NCBI RefSeq assembly: GCF_000001735.4 | Contig: NC_003074.8 | Span: forward strand, 8,060,101-8,124,100 | Source of the DNA: Arabidopsis thaliana | Lineage: Eukaryota > Streptophyta > Magnoliopsida > Brassicales > Brassicaceae | DNA: 64,000 nt | Direction of reading: 5' to 3' | In this document: piece by piece, positions 1 to 11,459 of the stretch | Numbering within the stretch: position 1 is the first letter of the stretch | How the letters are laid out: each line of letters begins with the position of its first letter | Position numbers and translations under genes: made by a program | Notes under the pieces: generated by a model | Databases searched by the model: none | The model's input: only the letters and a program-made list of their open reading frames with translations | What the model was told of the DNA's origin: nothing

Positions 1-2962
1 AAATATCTTTGTTAACTATGACGTACTATTTAAATTTAAAATTAGTACGTATAGAAAAAAAATTGAGAAGTTAATAAGAAAATAAAAGAAGTGAAGAAAT
101 TTATCAAAAATATGTGACCGACATCTCTTCACAAACTAACATGCCAACTATAAACTTACAATGCCATTTTTCTACATGTTATAATTATTTCTCATCTCTT
201 TCATTAATGATTACGTATACTATTTTTTAATAAATAGTTAACATCACGCCACTTTATAAAAAGAGACATGTTGAAGAACTCTATAGTTCGTGTTGTTCAC
301 GTGTATGAGCTTTTGATCTAATTCTTAATAATTCCATTAGCGAAGGAGTAGCCGATCAAACAAGCAAATGGTTATCTTATTTTCCCAATTACTACAAAGT
401 GAAGTGAACTTTTATCGCATAATGATATATATACCGGTCCATCATGTTTTGCTGTGTGTGTTGTTCGCCTCCATGCAACGGTGCAACCCGGTTTCTTAAG
501 AAACTTTCTTATATTATACACATATCGTGCTTCTTAGAAAAGAAAATAAATTACATGTCAATTCGTTACAAAATAGATACAAGAATTCAAACCTATAATA
601 TTTCAGAACATCAATGATTATTATTAGGTGTTTATGGTTCGTTTTCTGCTTCTTTTGCATGATATTGTTTTATCTTACTTATCATTCTTCTTACTGACAA
701 ACTCGGAATTTTCTTTTTAACGACATAGCTGAACATTATTAATATCTAAATATAATAACTTGTCATATATGTGCTTAAAACAATGATAGCTCACTGTTTG
801 AGTGCCACAAAATGTTAAACATGCCATGTTAGTAAAATCATGCCATGTCATTTCATTCTTAGACTCCAATCCACAAACTTGATGTTGATATATATCGTGT
901 GTTGATTGTATTTTGTTTTTAATTATACGGTGTGTCAAGTAAACTATCTGGTCACTCGCCATAAGTAAAACACCAAGCCAACCCTAAGTGATGCTTAGAC
1001 GAAATCTTTGTTAAACCTTTTGCAAAATAGAATTTGTATGAAGATAGCCGTAAGATAAGGACATTAAATTTAGATTGATTGATTAAATCCACAGATTCAA
1101 TACAGTAGTATGGTTATTGATAGATTATTTTCTGTTGATAAAAGATGTTATATTAAATCTTAACTACACTAGTTTTTTTTTTTTCTTCTATCTTCACTTG
1201 TGGTCCAAACCTACCCCATATATCAAAAGATGTATCCCAGCTCTCAAAACTCGGATTTTCTTATGCACGCACACTACAAGCCCACCAACAAACATCAATA
1301 GCAATATCTTCAAAATCACAAAAGAGATATAACTAAGGGGTCATCAAGATCTCCTAAAACAAAAGGAAAAAGAAAAAGGAGTCACCTGAAAGTGTAAAAA
1401 GGTGAGATGTCTTTAAAGTGTCATATGTTAGAAGCAAATATATTGTTTTTTTCTTTTTGGTTGGTAAAAGAATGCCCCCAACATTTGCAACTCTATTATT
1501 CTGTAAAGTCCTCTTATTACAAAAAAAAAAAGAGAAAGATAAAAGGAGGCAGAAAGATTATGGGGCCTAAGCCTGATATATTAACATCCTATAATGATTA
1601 TAAACATCCACATATATGATACACATTTGTGCATTTATATATTAATAATATGATGAAGATACAAAGGAATGCAGTGTATATGTGAAAGAGTATATAAGCG
1701 GTGGGTGAATGGTCAATGTTTTAACAATCGATGGTGAAGTGTCATGGTTTAAAGGTCGCATTGTCGGTTTGGTAACGACACATCAACTTTGCAGGTTGCA
1801 CTTGCACCAGTTTTGTCTCCTTGAAGCACTCTTCTTCCATCTCCAGTTTATTCTGAACCGGGCCCTGTTTTGGGTTCAGAACCAATACCAAATTGCTTAG
1901 CTGGTTTATTGGGCTTTCGTTACTTAGCCGAAACCAATACCATAGCCCAAGGCCCAATAATAAAAGTTTCGTTGTTTATTCGTGTACAATTAATTTGGTT
2001 AGTCTCGAGTTAGAGCAAATTAGTTATCTTTAATTAACTCATATGGTTGTTACTGATTCCACCAGAAACACGGTTTACAATACTTTGTCAACCATTGACA
2101 CAGTTCCCAAATGTGATTCTATTTGTCGTAAGTTGAAAACGAAAGCACATGGTTAATTAATGCCATCTAATTTAATAATATAATGTTTTGTAAACTTTCG
2201 TCAACCATTGGCACATCGCCCAAATGTGATTTTATTTAGATGAAAATGAAAGCAATGTTAATTAATTCCATGTAATTCCAAAAAGTTAATAAAGTCGAGC
2301 TTTCGAAGTAGGTCAAACATTAGGTTTATTCTTGGTTCAAGTCGAGTTAACCGGGTGGTGCTAAATAAAACTCCTACGATCTTAACCTTTTCTAAACTAT
2401 GGCATGTAATCCCTAATTATAGAAAGAAAAGAAACCATGCATTTGGAACTTGAATTATGTGTACTGATAAGTCTATACGATGTCCGCTTATAGACTTATA
2501 TCAACTAATCAAAATCGCCTTGTAGTCAATTCGTCACACACACAGAAAAAACACCAAACTAAAGGTACCGTTTGGTGTTCTTGGTGAAAATTAAATGTAC
2601 AATGGGACGTGCAATAACTAGAAAGATGATATCTTGTACGGTTGGATTGAGACTCAGCTACAACTACAAGTACGAGAATGTAACGATGGGAAAGAGAAAG
2701 AAGGGACTCGTGATCATATCTTATTAAGTACACGTACTATGCAATAAACTTGTCTTCTCGCCAGAGCAAATTACACATATCTCCCTTCAAGTTTTCAATT
2801 GTTTTATTAGACAAACAATTAAAGCTCATTTAACTTTTTGATAAATAAATTTAAAAGAGAATAAATAACAATTAAATGAACACTAGCGTTACATAACGTA
2901 GAACACAATAACTAAACAGATGGCAGTTTCAACTATTGCATCCCACTCGGTCAAAAGAAGCC
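1..2962. other. AT-rich intergenic region, no supported gene
   Basis: No open reading frame here looks coding: those present are short, low-complexity and lack recognisable domains. The stretch holds poly-A/T runs, GGCCCA-type motifs near 1942-1955 and a diverged direct duplication at about 2074-2275 (listed separately). The right end probably contains the 3' untranslated region of the minus-strand LRX6 gene. No tRNA or other RNA gene was seen. Confidence 0.6.
2074..2275. repeat. Diverged direct duplication, about 115-bp period
   Basis: Two adjacent copies share the blocks TCAACCATTG, CCCAAATGTGATT and GTTAATTAAT in the same order: copy 1 about 2074-2170, copy 2 about 2188-2275. The copies differ by substitutions and small gaps, so the duplication is old. 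The sequence just before copy 1 (ACCAGAAACACGGTTT, about 2060-2075) occurs again at 5165-5182 on the other side of LRX6. Family unknown. Confidence 0.7.
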
Positions 2963-4375
2963 TTAGTAATGCACCGGCGTTGGAAGATCGTTACAAGGAG
3001 GTGAAGGATACATATATGGTTGCGGTGACGGTGGTGGCGGAGGATACACATATGGTGGTGATGGCGGTGGAGGATACACATATGGTGGCGGTGGCGGTGG
3101 ATACACGTATGGTGGAGGTGATGGAGGTGGTGGCGGCGGCGAAGGATACACATATGGTGGCGGTGGTGGAGGTGGAGGTGGAGGTGGAGGTGGAGGTGGA
3201 GGTGGAGGTGGAGGTGGAGGAGGAGGAGGAGGAGGCGGTGGACTAGGTGGAGAGCAGCCAAAGGATGCACAATCAATAGGATAAGAAGAAAAGGATTTGC
3301 ATTCAGCGAGAGACCGTTGCATTGGCCTTGAAGGTAAACAATTTCTACGATCATCAAACTCTTGAAGCCTCAAACAAGCCGGTGGCTCACCGGAGAAGAA
3401 GTTATACGAGTAAGTGAAGTTCTCGAGCCTTGGTAATCGGCAGATACTCTCCGGAATGTAGCCGGAGAATTTGTTATGCGCAATGTTTAACTGCTCTAAA
3501 CTCTTCATATCACCTATAGTCTCCGGCAACGAACCCACCAAGTTGTTGTAACTCACGTCGAAAACCGTCAACTGGTTAAGCAAACCGATTTCCCGGTTTA
3601 AACAACCGGTTAGTTGTGAGTTCGTGATAATGATTTCGTGTAATGTTTTCCCCATTTTGTAGAAACTTGGAGGTACACAAGATCCTTGGAGATCGTTGTT
3701 GGCCAAGACAAGAACAGAAACCGGAGAGTTTCCGATGTTTCTCGGTAACCTAAACTGGAATTTGTTGTCGTTAATGAAGAGAGCGTCGAGGTTTAGGTCA
3801 AAGAGTTGGCTAGGAACATCACCTTGGAACTCATTGAACCTAATGTCGAGAAACTTCAAGGAAGGCAAAGAGAAGATTACGGAAGGAAACTCGCCGGAGA
3901 GTTTATTGTTGCTGACGTCAAGCTCATGGAGAAGATGGAGACATTTTAGAGTTTTGGGAAGTTGACCTTGAAAACGGTTGGAATTGATATGGAACAAGGC
4001 AAGATCGGTTAAGAGACCAAGCTCTAAAGGGAGATAACCGGCGATATTAGCATGGTTCAAGTCTATACCAGCGACGGTTAAGACATAAGGGTTATCTAGA
4101 GCCGGTGCACAAAACACGCCTGTGTAGTTACAAACATTAGGACCGCACCAGTTAGAAGTGAAGCCGTTTGGGTCAGAGGTTATGGTGAACTTCCAAGCTT
4201 GAAGAGCTGTGAAAGCTTTTAAGAGCCTCGGGTTTGTGATAGGAGGAAGAAAAGGATGAGCGAAGCACGGGTTTATTGGAGGAGTATGGTAGGTGAAAGC
4301 TTGAGGAAGAAGGAAGATGAAGCTGAGACCAGAGACCAAGAACCACCACTGGAAGAAGAAGGTGTCTTCTCTCAT
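2963..4375 (-). CDS. LRX6: Leucine-rich repeat extensin LRX6
   Basis: Intronless, 470 aa, secreted cell-wall protein. A hydrophobic signal peptide spans about residues 10-28. A cysteine-containing N-terminal segment follows, then about nine to ten LRR units (about 98-335) with the plant LxxLDVSxNxLSGxxP pattern, a cysteine-rich hinge (about 335-374) and a short extensin-like tail. The tail has a long proline run and YVYP/SPPPP motifs (about 375-465). LRX proteins link the wall to the plasma membrane: the LRR part of family members binds RALF peptides and the extensin part is insolubilised in wall. The tail is short for the family. It is encoded by a GGTGGA-rich tract (as read on the plus strand) that is likely unstable. 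The start is the first Met before the signal peptide. A plausible TATA (CTATAAACA on the minus strand) lies near 4537-4546. LRX6 is the name I recall; family membership is certain. Confidence 0.93.
   Translation of the reverse strand: MREDTFFFQWWFLVSGLSFIFLLPQAFTYHTPPINPCFAHPFLPPITNPRLLKAFTALQAWKFTITSDPNGFTSNWCGPNVCNYTGVFCAPALDNPYVLTVAGIDLNHANIAGYLPLELGLLTDLALFHINSNRFQGQLPKTLKCLHLLHELDVSNNKLSGEFPSVIFSLPSLKFLDIRFNEFQGDVPSQLFDLNLDALFINDNKFQFRLPRNIGNSPVSVLVLANNDLQGSCVPPSFYKMGKTLHEIIITNSQLTGCLNREIGLLNQLTVFDVSYNNLVGSLPETIGDMKSLEQLNIAHNKFSGYIPESICRLPRLENFTYSYNFFSGEPPACLRLQEFDDRRNCLPSRPMQRSLAECKSFSSYPIDCASFGCSPPSPPPPPPPPPPPPPPPPPPPPPPPPPPPPPYVYPSPPPPPPSPPPYVYPPPPPPYVYPPPPSPPYVYPPPPPSPQPYMYPSPPCNDLPTPVHY
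3160..3234. repeat. GGTGGA/GGA microsatellite inside the LRX6 extensin tail
   Basis: A near-perfect GGTGGA hexanucleotide array passes into GGAGGA on the plus strand; on the minus strand it encodes the uninterrupted proline run of LRX6. Open frames on the plus strand over this tract (poly-Val/Glu/Met) are artefacts of the repeat. Confidence 0.9.
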
Positions 4376-6444
4376 GACTAATGAGTTTTTGAGGTTGTTT
4401 TGTGTTGTGGAAATGGGAGTACAAGGTTACATATGTATACACAATGGGGGTGTAACCACTTCCTTTGAAAAGTTATATGTTGATGTTGGAAAATAATTGT
4501 AGATGAGAATGGTTATTCTTGAAGAGAGTCAGTCTTTGTTTATAGTGTGTTCAATTTTTTAATTACTATTTTATAACGATGATTAATTCAAATTTGATGA
4601 TTGATAAGTTTTTGAAAAAGAATTTACATATATTGGGTGACAGTACAGCATTGATTTGACTTTTGTTGGTTTGGTAGAGAAGGTCAGAATTAGCAAAAGA
4701 ATGTTCTTTGATCCATAATAATGCATCTATAGTTTTCTAATCTCTGTGTATCCACTTCTTGTAGAAATCAAATTGGAAAAAATATTAACACTTCTAATGG
4801 TCAAATAATATCACATATCCAAAGTTTAAATTTCAACAAAATATGTTTAAGTCATCCAAAAAGTTGCTTTTGAAAAATTATATAAAGCCAAAAATCATTG
4901 TAACTCCTGAATAAACCATTAATGACAATATTGGGATATGAACTCTCGAGCTACATGTGTTAGTATCACTGTTGAAACAGTACACGAATGTGGATTATAA
5001 AATGGATTGTTTAGTAAGTAGGTCTACGACAATTGCCTCGTTTCTTCGACACAAGTGTTACTCCGTTAACACGATCCAGCACATAACCATGTAATATATA
5101 AATTCATAGTTTCATGGGGGGCATTTATAAATCATCGGATGGTTGTTACTTGTTTAATTAATTACCACCAGAAACACGGTTTTAGTAAACTTTTAGATCA
5201 TTATTGTCTAATTATAATATCAATATTCCTAAAAAGCATGAAAACATATTTGAAAACAAACCAAATGTTGAAAACTGTGGATTTGGACAGAAACAAAATC
5301 TTTCCCTTGTTCTTTACTTTAATTAAGACAACTTGTTCTCAGAAAACTAGTGGTCTTTACTATTTGTGACTCAATATCATTTTAGGAAAAGCTCTTTAAA
5401 CAATTTAATTTTGAGATTAATCACAGGATTAATAATCACCTGAGGATCGTAATGTTTTTAGCTTTCATGTACTGAATTTATTTTGAGGGTTGGCGTGTAG
5501 TTAATATCGATGCTTTTGACTTCCGTATATACGTATGTTTATACGTTTGTACACGTATACGCAACTATTATATATATTTTAGTTACCAAGCCACTTGAGA
5601 TTCTTTTTTCTGTTGATCTGAAGATTTCTTCAAAATCAAGTTCGATGGCTAAGCTAGGTCAAACACTTATCACAATCTGCGATTAACTACCAAAGATTCA
5701 TACTGACATCACATTCATCCATAATACAATGTATATTGATATTATCTCCACTTGGTTGTGGAAAAAAATGAGTTTCTTAAAACTTTCGTGCACTTAACAC
5801 TTTATTAACTTGTTAACGGACTTAATGTCGCTACAATACAAACTAATCCTAAGAAAAGTTGTAATGTTTGCCCAAAAAAAGTTGGGTTCTTTTGGTCCAA
5901 TGTCTTTTCAATGGTGTCACACATTAGTTTAGTGGGCTTTTCTACATATATTCTTGAAAAGAAATTGAATTGGTTTCGCCCAAGGTTTAGCTCATCAAGC
6001 GGCCCCAAAGATTTTTGTGATCCAATCCAGCTTCATAGTGCCATATATCTTTTCGACAACTTTATAACGTGATCACAATTCGCTACGTTTACACAAACTA
6101 GATAATGACATGAATATATAGTACAATGGTGGACTACTTCTAGTTCTACTGATCACGGCTTCTACAAAAGAATTACAATTGACGAATATAGCCACTCTCG
6201 GAAAACAATCAACAATTAAGCTTCATTTGAAAAAAGCATATCGTTATCTTAATAAATCACAATAAAATTCGTAACAAAAATGTTGTATAGTTTTTAAAGT
6301 TGATACTTATAAAACAGTCAAGATGATAAACACGTGAAAGTTAATACGAAAGGGTGAGTGGTATCCACATCAAGAATTACTACTCTCTCTTTAACCAAAT
6401 GAGACAAATTCTGCTGAGGTTATCCCTTTTGTCCACTACCCTAC

Positions 6445-6519
6445 ACACCTCCACTCTCTGGAGGTGTCATCTCGTACCTTTTTCTGTAGCGAGCTCTTCG
6501 GTCTGGTCCAGTCCAGACC
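6445..6519. repeat. Two perfect short hairpins in a GC-rich island
   Basis: Hairpin 1: ACACCTCCA (6445-6453), 5-nt loop, TGGAGGTGT (6459-6467), a 9-bp perfect stem. Hairpin 2: GGTCTGG (6500-6506), 6-nt loop, CCAGACC (6513-6519), a 7-bp perfect stem. They sit in about 170 bp that is clearly less AT-rich than the surroundings. No gene assignment is possible from the sequence alone. Confidence 0.7.
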
Positions 6520-7245
6520 AACCATCAGGTTCAGATACAGAACTGTGGGTCCGTCCTATGCCGTTGATGCGAGCCATGTGAGATTGTATCATGCTATTTT
6601 CTGTCACCAAAACAAAAAATAATGTGTCAATAAGTAATGTTTGTGGCCTTTTGACAATGTTTGTTGACACTCATGTCAAAGAAACCTGATTTGAATCGAG
6701 TCTCAAAATAAAGTTGGAAGTTATGACTTCTTATAAGTTTCCGATATAATTGAGTTGTTAGAGAAGATGGAGTTTCATTAAAGCAATATAAGAAAAACAA
6801 TAAAATTGTCAAACAGACTATATATTCCCGGATAGGAGATACTACAATATAATATTTCAGATTTAGGTTGAATCTATATCAAAGAAGGGTAAGAAAGTTC
6901 AATAATGGGAGTCAAAAATGAACTCTAGTGTCGGCTACATAAAGAAAGTTATACATGAAAACGGTAATTTGTTTTTTATTTTTTTCTTTCCATAATTCAT
7001 ATTTAGATAGAATTGGCTTTACAGATTACAACACACAATACTTAGTTGATTTCCTTTCTTTAAATGTACAATAAATCAAAAATGAATTATTTGTTTTTTT
7101 GTGCGAAAAAATAAATTATTTGTAAGAAATTCAGTTTAGTTATGTATTGGTTAGAGATTTTTTTTAAATGCTCATATTTTTTTTTAGTTTTGTTGTTTAT
7201 TAAATATCAAAAAAAAAATCTCTTTATTATAATATTTTTTTGAAG

Positions 7246-7395
7246 ACGGTAACGCCTTTATTTTTTTATTAATTTATTTGTTTTTTAAACTGTAACGCCA
7301 ATCCGTTATTCGTAGATAAAAGTTCGAAACGTAATTGATTTTATAGATTTTTCGTTCTAAATTAATTTTTTGTCAAACTGTAACGCTAATTCGTG
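7246..7395. repeat. Three spaced GTAACGC-containing repeats
   Basis: GACGGTAACGCC (about 7246-7257), AACTGTAACGCCAATCCG (about 7287-7304) and AACTGTAACGCTAATTCG (about 7376-7393) lie in T-rich DNA, with similar flanking T runs. They may be remnants of a tandem array or a decayed element. Confidence 0.5.
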
Positions 7396-8494
7396 GCTTT
7401 ATTTGATTTTACGTTGAGTTTTTTTCTTAAAAAAAAAACATAATCTAAATTATGAAATTAGATATATTATTGAATATTTAACAAATGAATGTATATATAC
7501 ACTTGAACTTACTTATCAAATTAAACCATACATATAATCAAACCATACATATAAAGCGTTGAACCAAGTCATGGTCATAACAAAATATACCAAATTTTTT
7601 TAATGTTAACAGGGATCCATGGAATGATGGAAGTTTGGCACACCTTTCTCTCCTGCCAATATTTCAATAATGATGGAGTCGCCACATTTTTGCAGGTCAC
7701 TCATCATGGACTCATGAGGTCCCTTATCATTTATGTCTTCTTTCCATTTATCACTCCTTTAAGATAGAAGTCAGAGTCTCCTTAAATTCTCATTTCAGTA
7801 TTTCTATTCATTTGTTTTATAAAATTATTTGTGTAAAACTGTAAAGTAAAGATTAAAGTTAAATCAAAATTACCGTGATTAATTACTGTAATCATACTCA
7901 TAGGACTATGTTAAATAATTGGTTTACACTTTTTTTTTGGGAACATATGTTAATTTTGATGAAATAAAAACTATTTCTTAAACTAGGTTTCCAAATATAT
8001 GAGGTTTTTGGATTTTTTTTTATTTGTGTTTCTTAAAGTTTTTTGGAAAGTTAAATTTATTTCAATTTTTTATTATTATTGATTATATTATTTTAAAATG
8101 AAATTGTTTTTGTATGTGTATATATATATATAGGATAAAACATATACTATATAAAAGCGTATAAAAGTGAGATAAGAGTGTGTATATATATGTATATTTT
8201 TTTTTTTGACAGCAAGATAAGAGTGTATTAAGTTACAAAAAAATAAATAAATTACAAGCAAATTAAGAGATAAAAATATCGTATTTATTACCTTTAAATA
8301 TCAAAATTTTCTTTTTAAGAGGAAGAGTAATAAAGCAAAGCATTGAAGCAGAGAAGAGGAAAAAAGCTGTGACTTTCATACATTACTCTCCCTCTCCATC
8401 TCTCTCGTTGTCACATATCAGTATATCACAAAACAAATTGCAGCCATTCACATCTTTCTCTTCCATCTCTCAACATTCTCTTTCTCTCTGTAAA

Positions 8495-11459
8495 ATGGAG
8501 AAACCAGTGTTTGCACCATGGCGTTCCGACCAAGTTTTCCGGCCACCGGAGACACCATTAGAGCCGATGGAGTTTCTCTCTCGCTCCTGGAGCGTATCAG
8601 CTCACGAAGTCTCCAAAGCTCTCACTCCTTCTCAGCAACTCCTCTCAAAAGCCTCAATCGAAAACACCACCGTCATTCTCGAAGAACCCATCGCCGCCGG
8701 CGAGACCGAAACGGAGGACAACAGCTTCGTCTCCGGAAACCCTTTCTCCTTCGCTTGCTCAGAAACTTCTCAGATGGTCATGGATCGTATCTTATCTCAG
8801 TCTGTAAGTGTTTCATAACGCTTTCCTAAAAAACAGAGCATTTGCAGACAAAAAAATTCTGTTCTGTTCTGTCTCAATTCTCTTAATTTCGTCAATTTGA
8901 TTCTATGTTTACTCAATTCTATCGATGGGTCATTACAATTTCATGAGTTAAGCACGATTTTGGTCTAAAGATCACGTTTTTTTTTTTTTATCTTTCGCAA
9001 TTCTCATGAATCATGAATTCTTCAGTGGGTTCAACGAAGTTGAATTTTTCATGCGCAATGATTTGTAATCATATATATCATCCTTAATAAAATCGATATG
9101 ATTTTCTAAAACACTCACCTTTCATGGGACCCTATAACATAATCACAAAAAAAGTTTGGAGTTTTCTTCAAGTCAAAAAGCTAACAATTTCACTGTTCTT
9201 TCTTTGTCTTCTTTCTTAATTCTTTTGCCATAACTTTAAATTATGTTATTGCAGCAGGAAGTGTCGCCACGAACATCTGGTCGGCTTTCTCATAGCAGCG
9301 GTCCTCTCAATGGTTCTTTAACCGACAGTCCTCCGATTTCGCCGCATCAAGTCGACGACATTAAGGTCTAAAACATTCTCATAATGTTTGGTTCTTTAAT
9401 CTCGCTTGCTAATGTGTGACTCTGTGTTTAATTAGTATAGTAATATTTTTGATATCTTCGATGAAGATTCATGGATTGTTGGCTGTTGCTTATTAAATTA
9501 TTGAAGTGTATTTTAATATAAAGCATTAATCTTTACTCGATTTGGTTTCTTCTTTTGTTTTATCCGTTTTGTTGTGAATTAACACAGAATCTGATTTTGT
9601 TGTGTTTTATTTGCTCTATGCAGCAATTTTGCCGATCAAACAACAATTTCAACTCTCAATACCGTTCAACGGGAACAACTCCGGGACCTATCACTGCAAC
9701 AACTACACAGTCCAAGACAGTTGGACGGTGGTTGAAAGACAGGAGGGAGAAAAAGAAGGAAGAGATGAGAGCACACAATGCTCAGATACATGCTGCTGTA
9801 TCAGTAGCTGGTGTGGCAGCCGCGGTGGCTGCTATCGCGGCTGCAACTGCTGCTTCGTCGAGTGCTGGAAAAGATGAGAATATGGCTAAGACGGATATGG
9901 CTGTGGCTTCTGCTGCAACACTTGTGGCTGCTCAATGTGTGGAAGCTGCTGAAGTTATGGGAGCTGAGAGGGATCATTTAGCTTCCGTTGTTAGTTCTGC
10001 TGTTAATGTTCGATCTGCGGGAGATATCATGACATTAACCGCTGGAGCAGCCACAGGTTCTTAGAGTTTGTTTTAGAAATTGATACTATGTTTCTAGTGA
10101 AAACATGTTTTTGCTTGAGTGCCATTTTTGTTTTGCTTCTGGTGTAGCGTTAAGAGGAGTGGCTACATTGAAGGCTAGAGCTATGAAGGAGGTGTGGCAC
10201 ATTGCATCAGTTATTCCAATGGATAAAGGAATCAATCTCGGAGGTTGCAGCAATGTTAATGGTAACGGGAGCTATGTCAGCTCAAGCAGCAGTCATAGTG
10301 GCGAATTTCTAGTTGAGGATAATTTCTTGGGACATTGCAATAGAGAATGGCTTGCTCGAGGTGGCCAACTTCTTAAACGCACCCGCAAAGGTTAAAACGC
10401 TAATCTATTAACAGTGTTTCTCTTGTTATGGTTTTGGATCCATTTTCTTAACTAATGTTGTGGTTTTGGTGGCAGGTGATCTTCATTGGAAAATAGTTTC
10501 AGTTTACATAAACAGGCTAAATCAAGTAAGATTCCTTCTTGAGCATTGATATTAGTGATCTGATGAACTTTGGAGAGAGGAAAGAAAGATTAAAGTGAGA
10601 TACATTATTAGTGAATCAGTGGAAACTTTTTTAAGTCACCTACATGAGTGTGATTTTGTTAAAAGAATAGAAAAAAAGAACATGAAAAAGTGATTTCAGA
10701 GACCAATAAAAGAAGAGAAAGCAATTTTGTGAATGATGTATATATCTAGTAATATGCTTTAGTCTCTGCTTAAAACCATTTCTTGGCATCATTCTTATGA
10801 TTTTGATTTGGTTATTGAACATGAAGGTTATATTGAAGATGAAGAGCAGGCATGTAGGAGGGACCTTCACGAAGAAGAACAAAAGTAAGAGAAATTCTTA
10901 CCCTTATTATGCATACACCTAGTAGAATCTTGATATATTCTCATAGTATACTAATGTGACATAACTAAAGGTGAAAGCTTTAACTTTGTCACTATCTACT
11001 AATACTATCAATAATATGAGAATTCAAAACTTTGATGTGGGTCTACTTTGAATATGGGGATTTGAGAAGAAAAGCAAAAGGGTTTTGGGACTAAAGTGAT
11101 CAGAGGATCAAAACAAAAGGAGACGCCATCTTTAACTTTTTTTGTTTTTAGTCTGTCTTTTGGATGTGAATATCAAGACTCTTGCACATTCTCCCTTAAT
11201 ATTTTTATTTGCCTGATCTTTTGTCTTCTTTTAAATTACTTCAGATGTTGTGATTGATGTGATCAAAAACGTTCAAGCTTGGCCAGGCCGCCATTTGCTG
11301 GAAGGAGGAGAGGATTTGAGATACTTTGGGTTAAAGACGGTTCCGCGAGGGATTGTAGAATTTCAGTGCAAGAGCCAGAGAGAGTATGAAATGTGGACAC
11401 AAGGTGTCTCAAGGCTTATTGCTGTTGCTGCCGAGAGGAATAACAGATATAGGATATGA
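8495..11459 (+). CDS. FORKED1-like protein (DUF828 plus PH-like domain)
   Basis: Seven coding exons: 8495-8803, 9255-9365, 9624-10056, 10148-10390, 10476-10525, 10827-10884, 11245-11459, all joined in frame at GT-AG introns, giving 472 aa. The N-terminal DUF828 (VAN3-binding/auxin canalisation) region includes a [12 protein letters not shown] motif followed by a long Ala-rich helix (exon 3). The C-terminal exons 5-7 encode a pleckstrin-homology-like fold ([37 protein letters not shown]). Relatives (FKD1 and FORKED-LIKE proteins) act with the ARF-GAP VAN3 at the trans-Golgi in PIN traffic and vein patterning; I recall this locus as one of the FL genes (possibly FL2, not certain). An in-frame upstream ATG at 8369 would add 42 residues of Ser-rich, leader-like sequence, so the MEKPVF start at 8495 is preferred. 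Confidence 0.9.

Larger units (their letters stand above)
4376..8368. other. AT-rich intergenic region between LRX6 and the FORKED-like gene
   Basis: No supported protein gene. The left few hundred bases are the LRX6 5' region. A GC-richer island at about 6410-6585 contains two perfect hairpins (listed separately). Around 7246-7395 the words GTAACGCC or GTAACGCT recur three times in very T-rich DNA. A TA microsatellite lies near 8117-8132. The right end is the promoter and leader of the FORKED-like gene. Confidence 0.6.

Noticed and set aside
2920..3357. Open frames over the GGTGGA tract, one on the plus strand (poly-Val/Glu) and another on the minus strand (poly-His/Leu)
   Set aside because: They are products of the microsatellite within LRX6; neither has start context or complexity.
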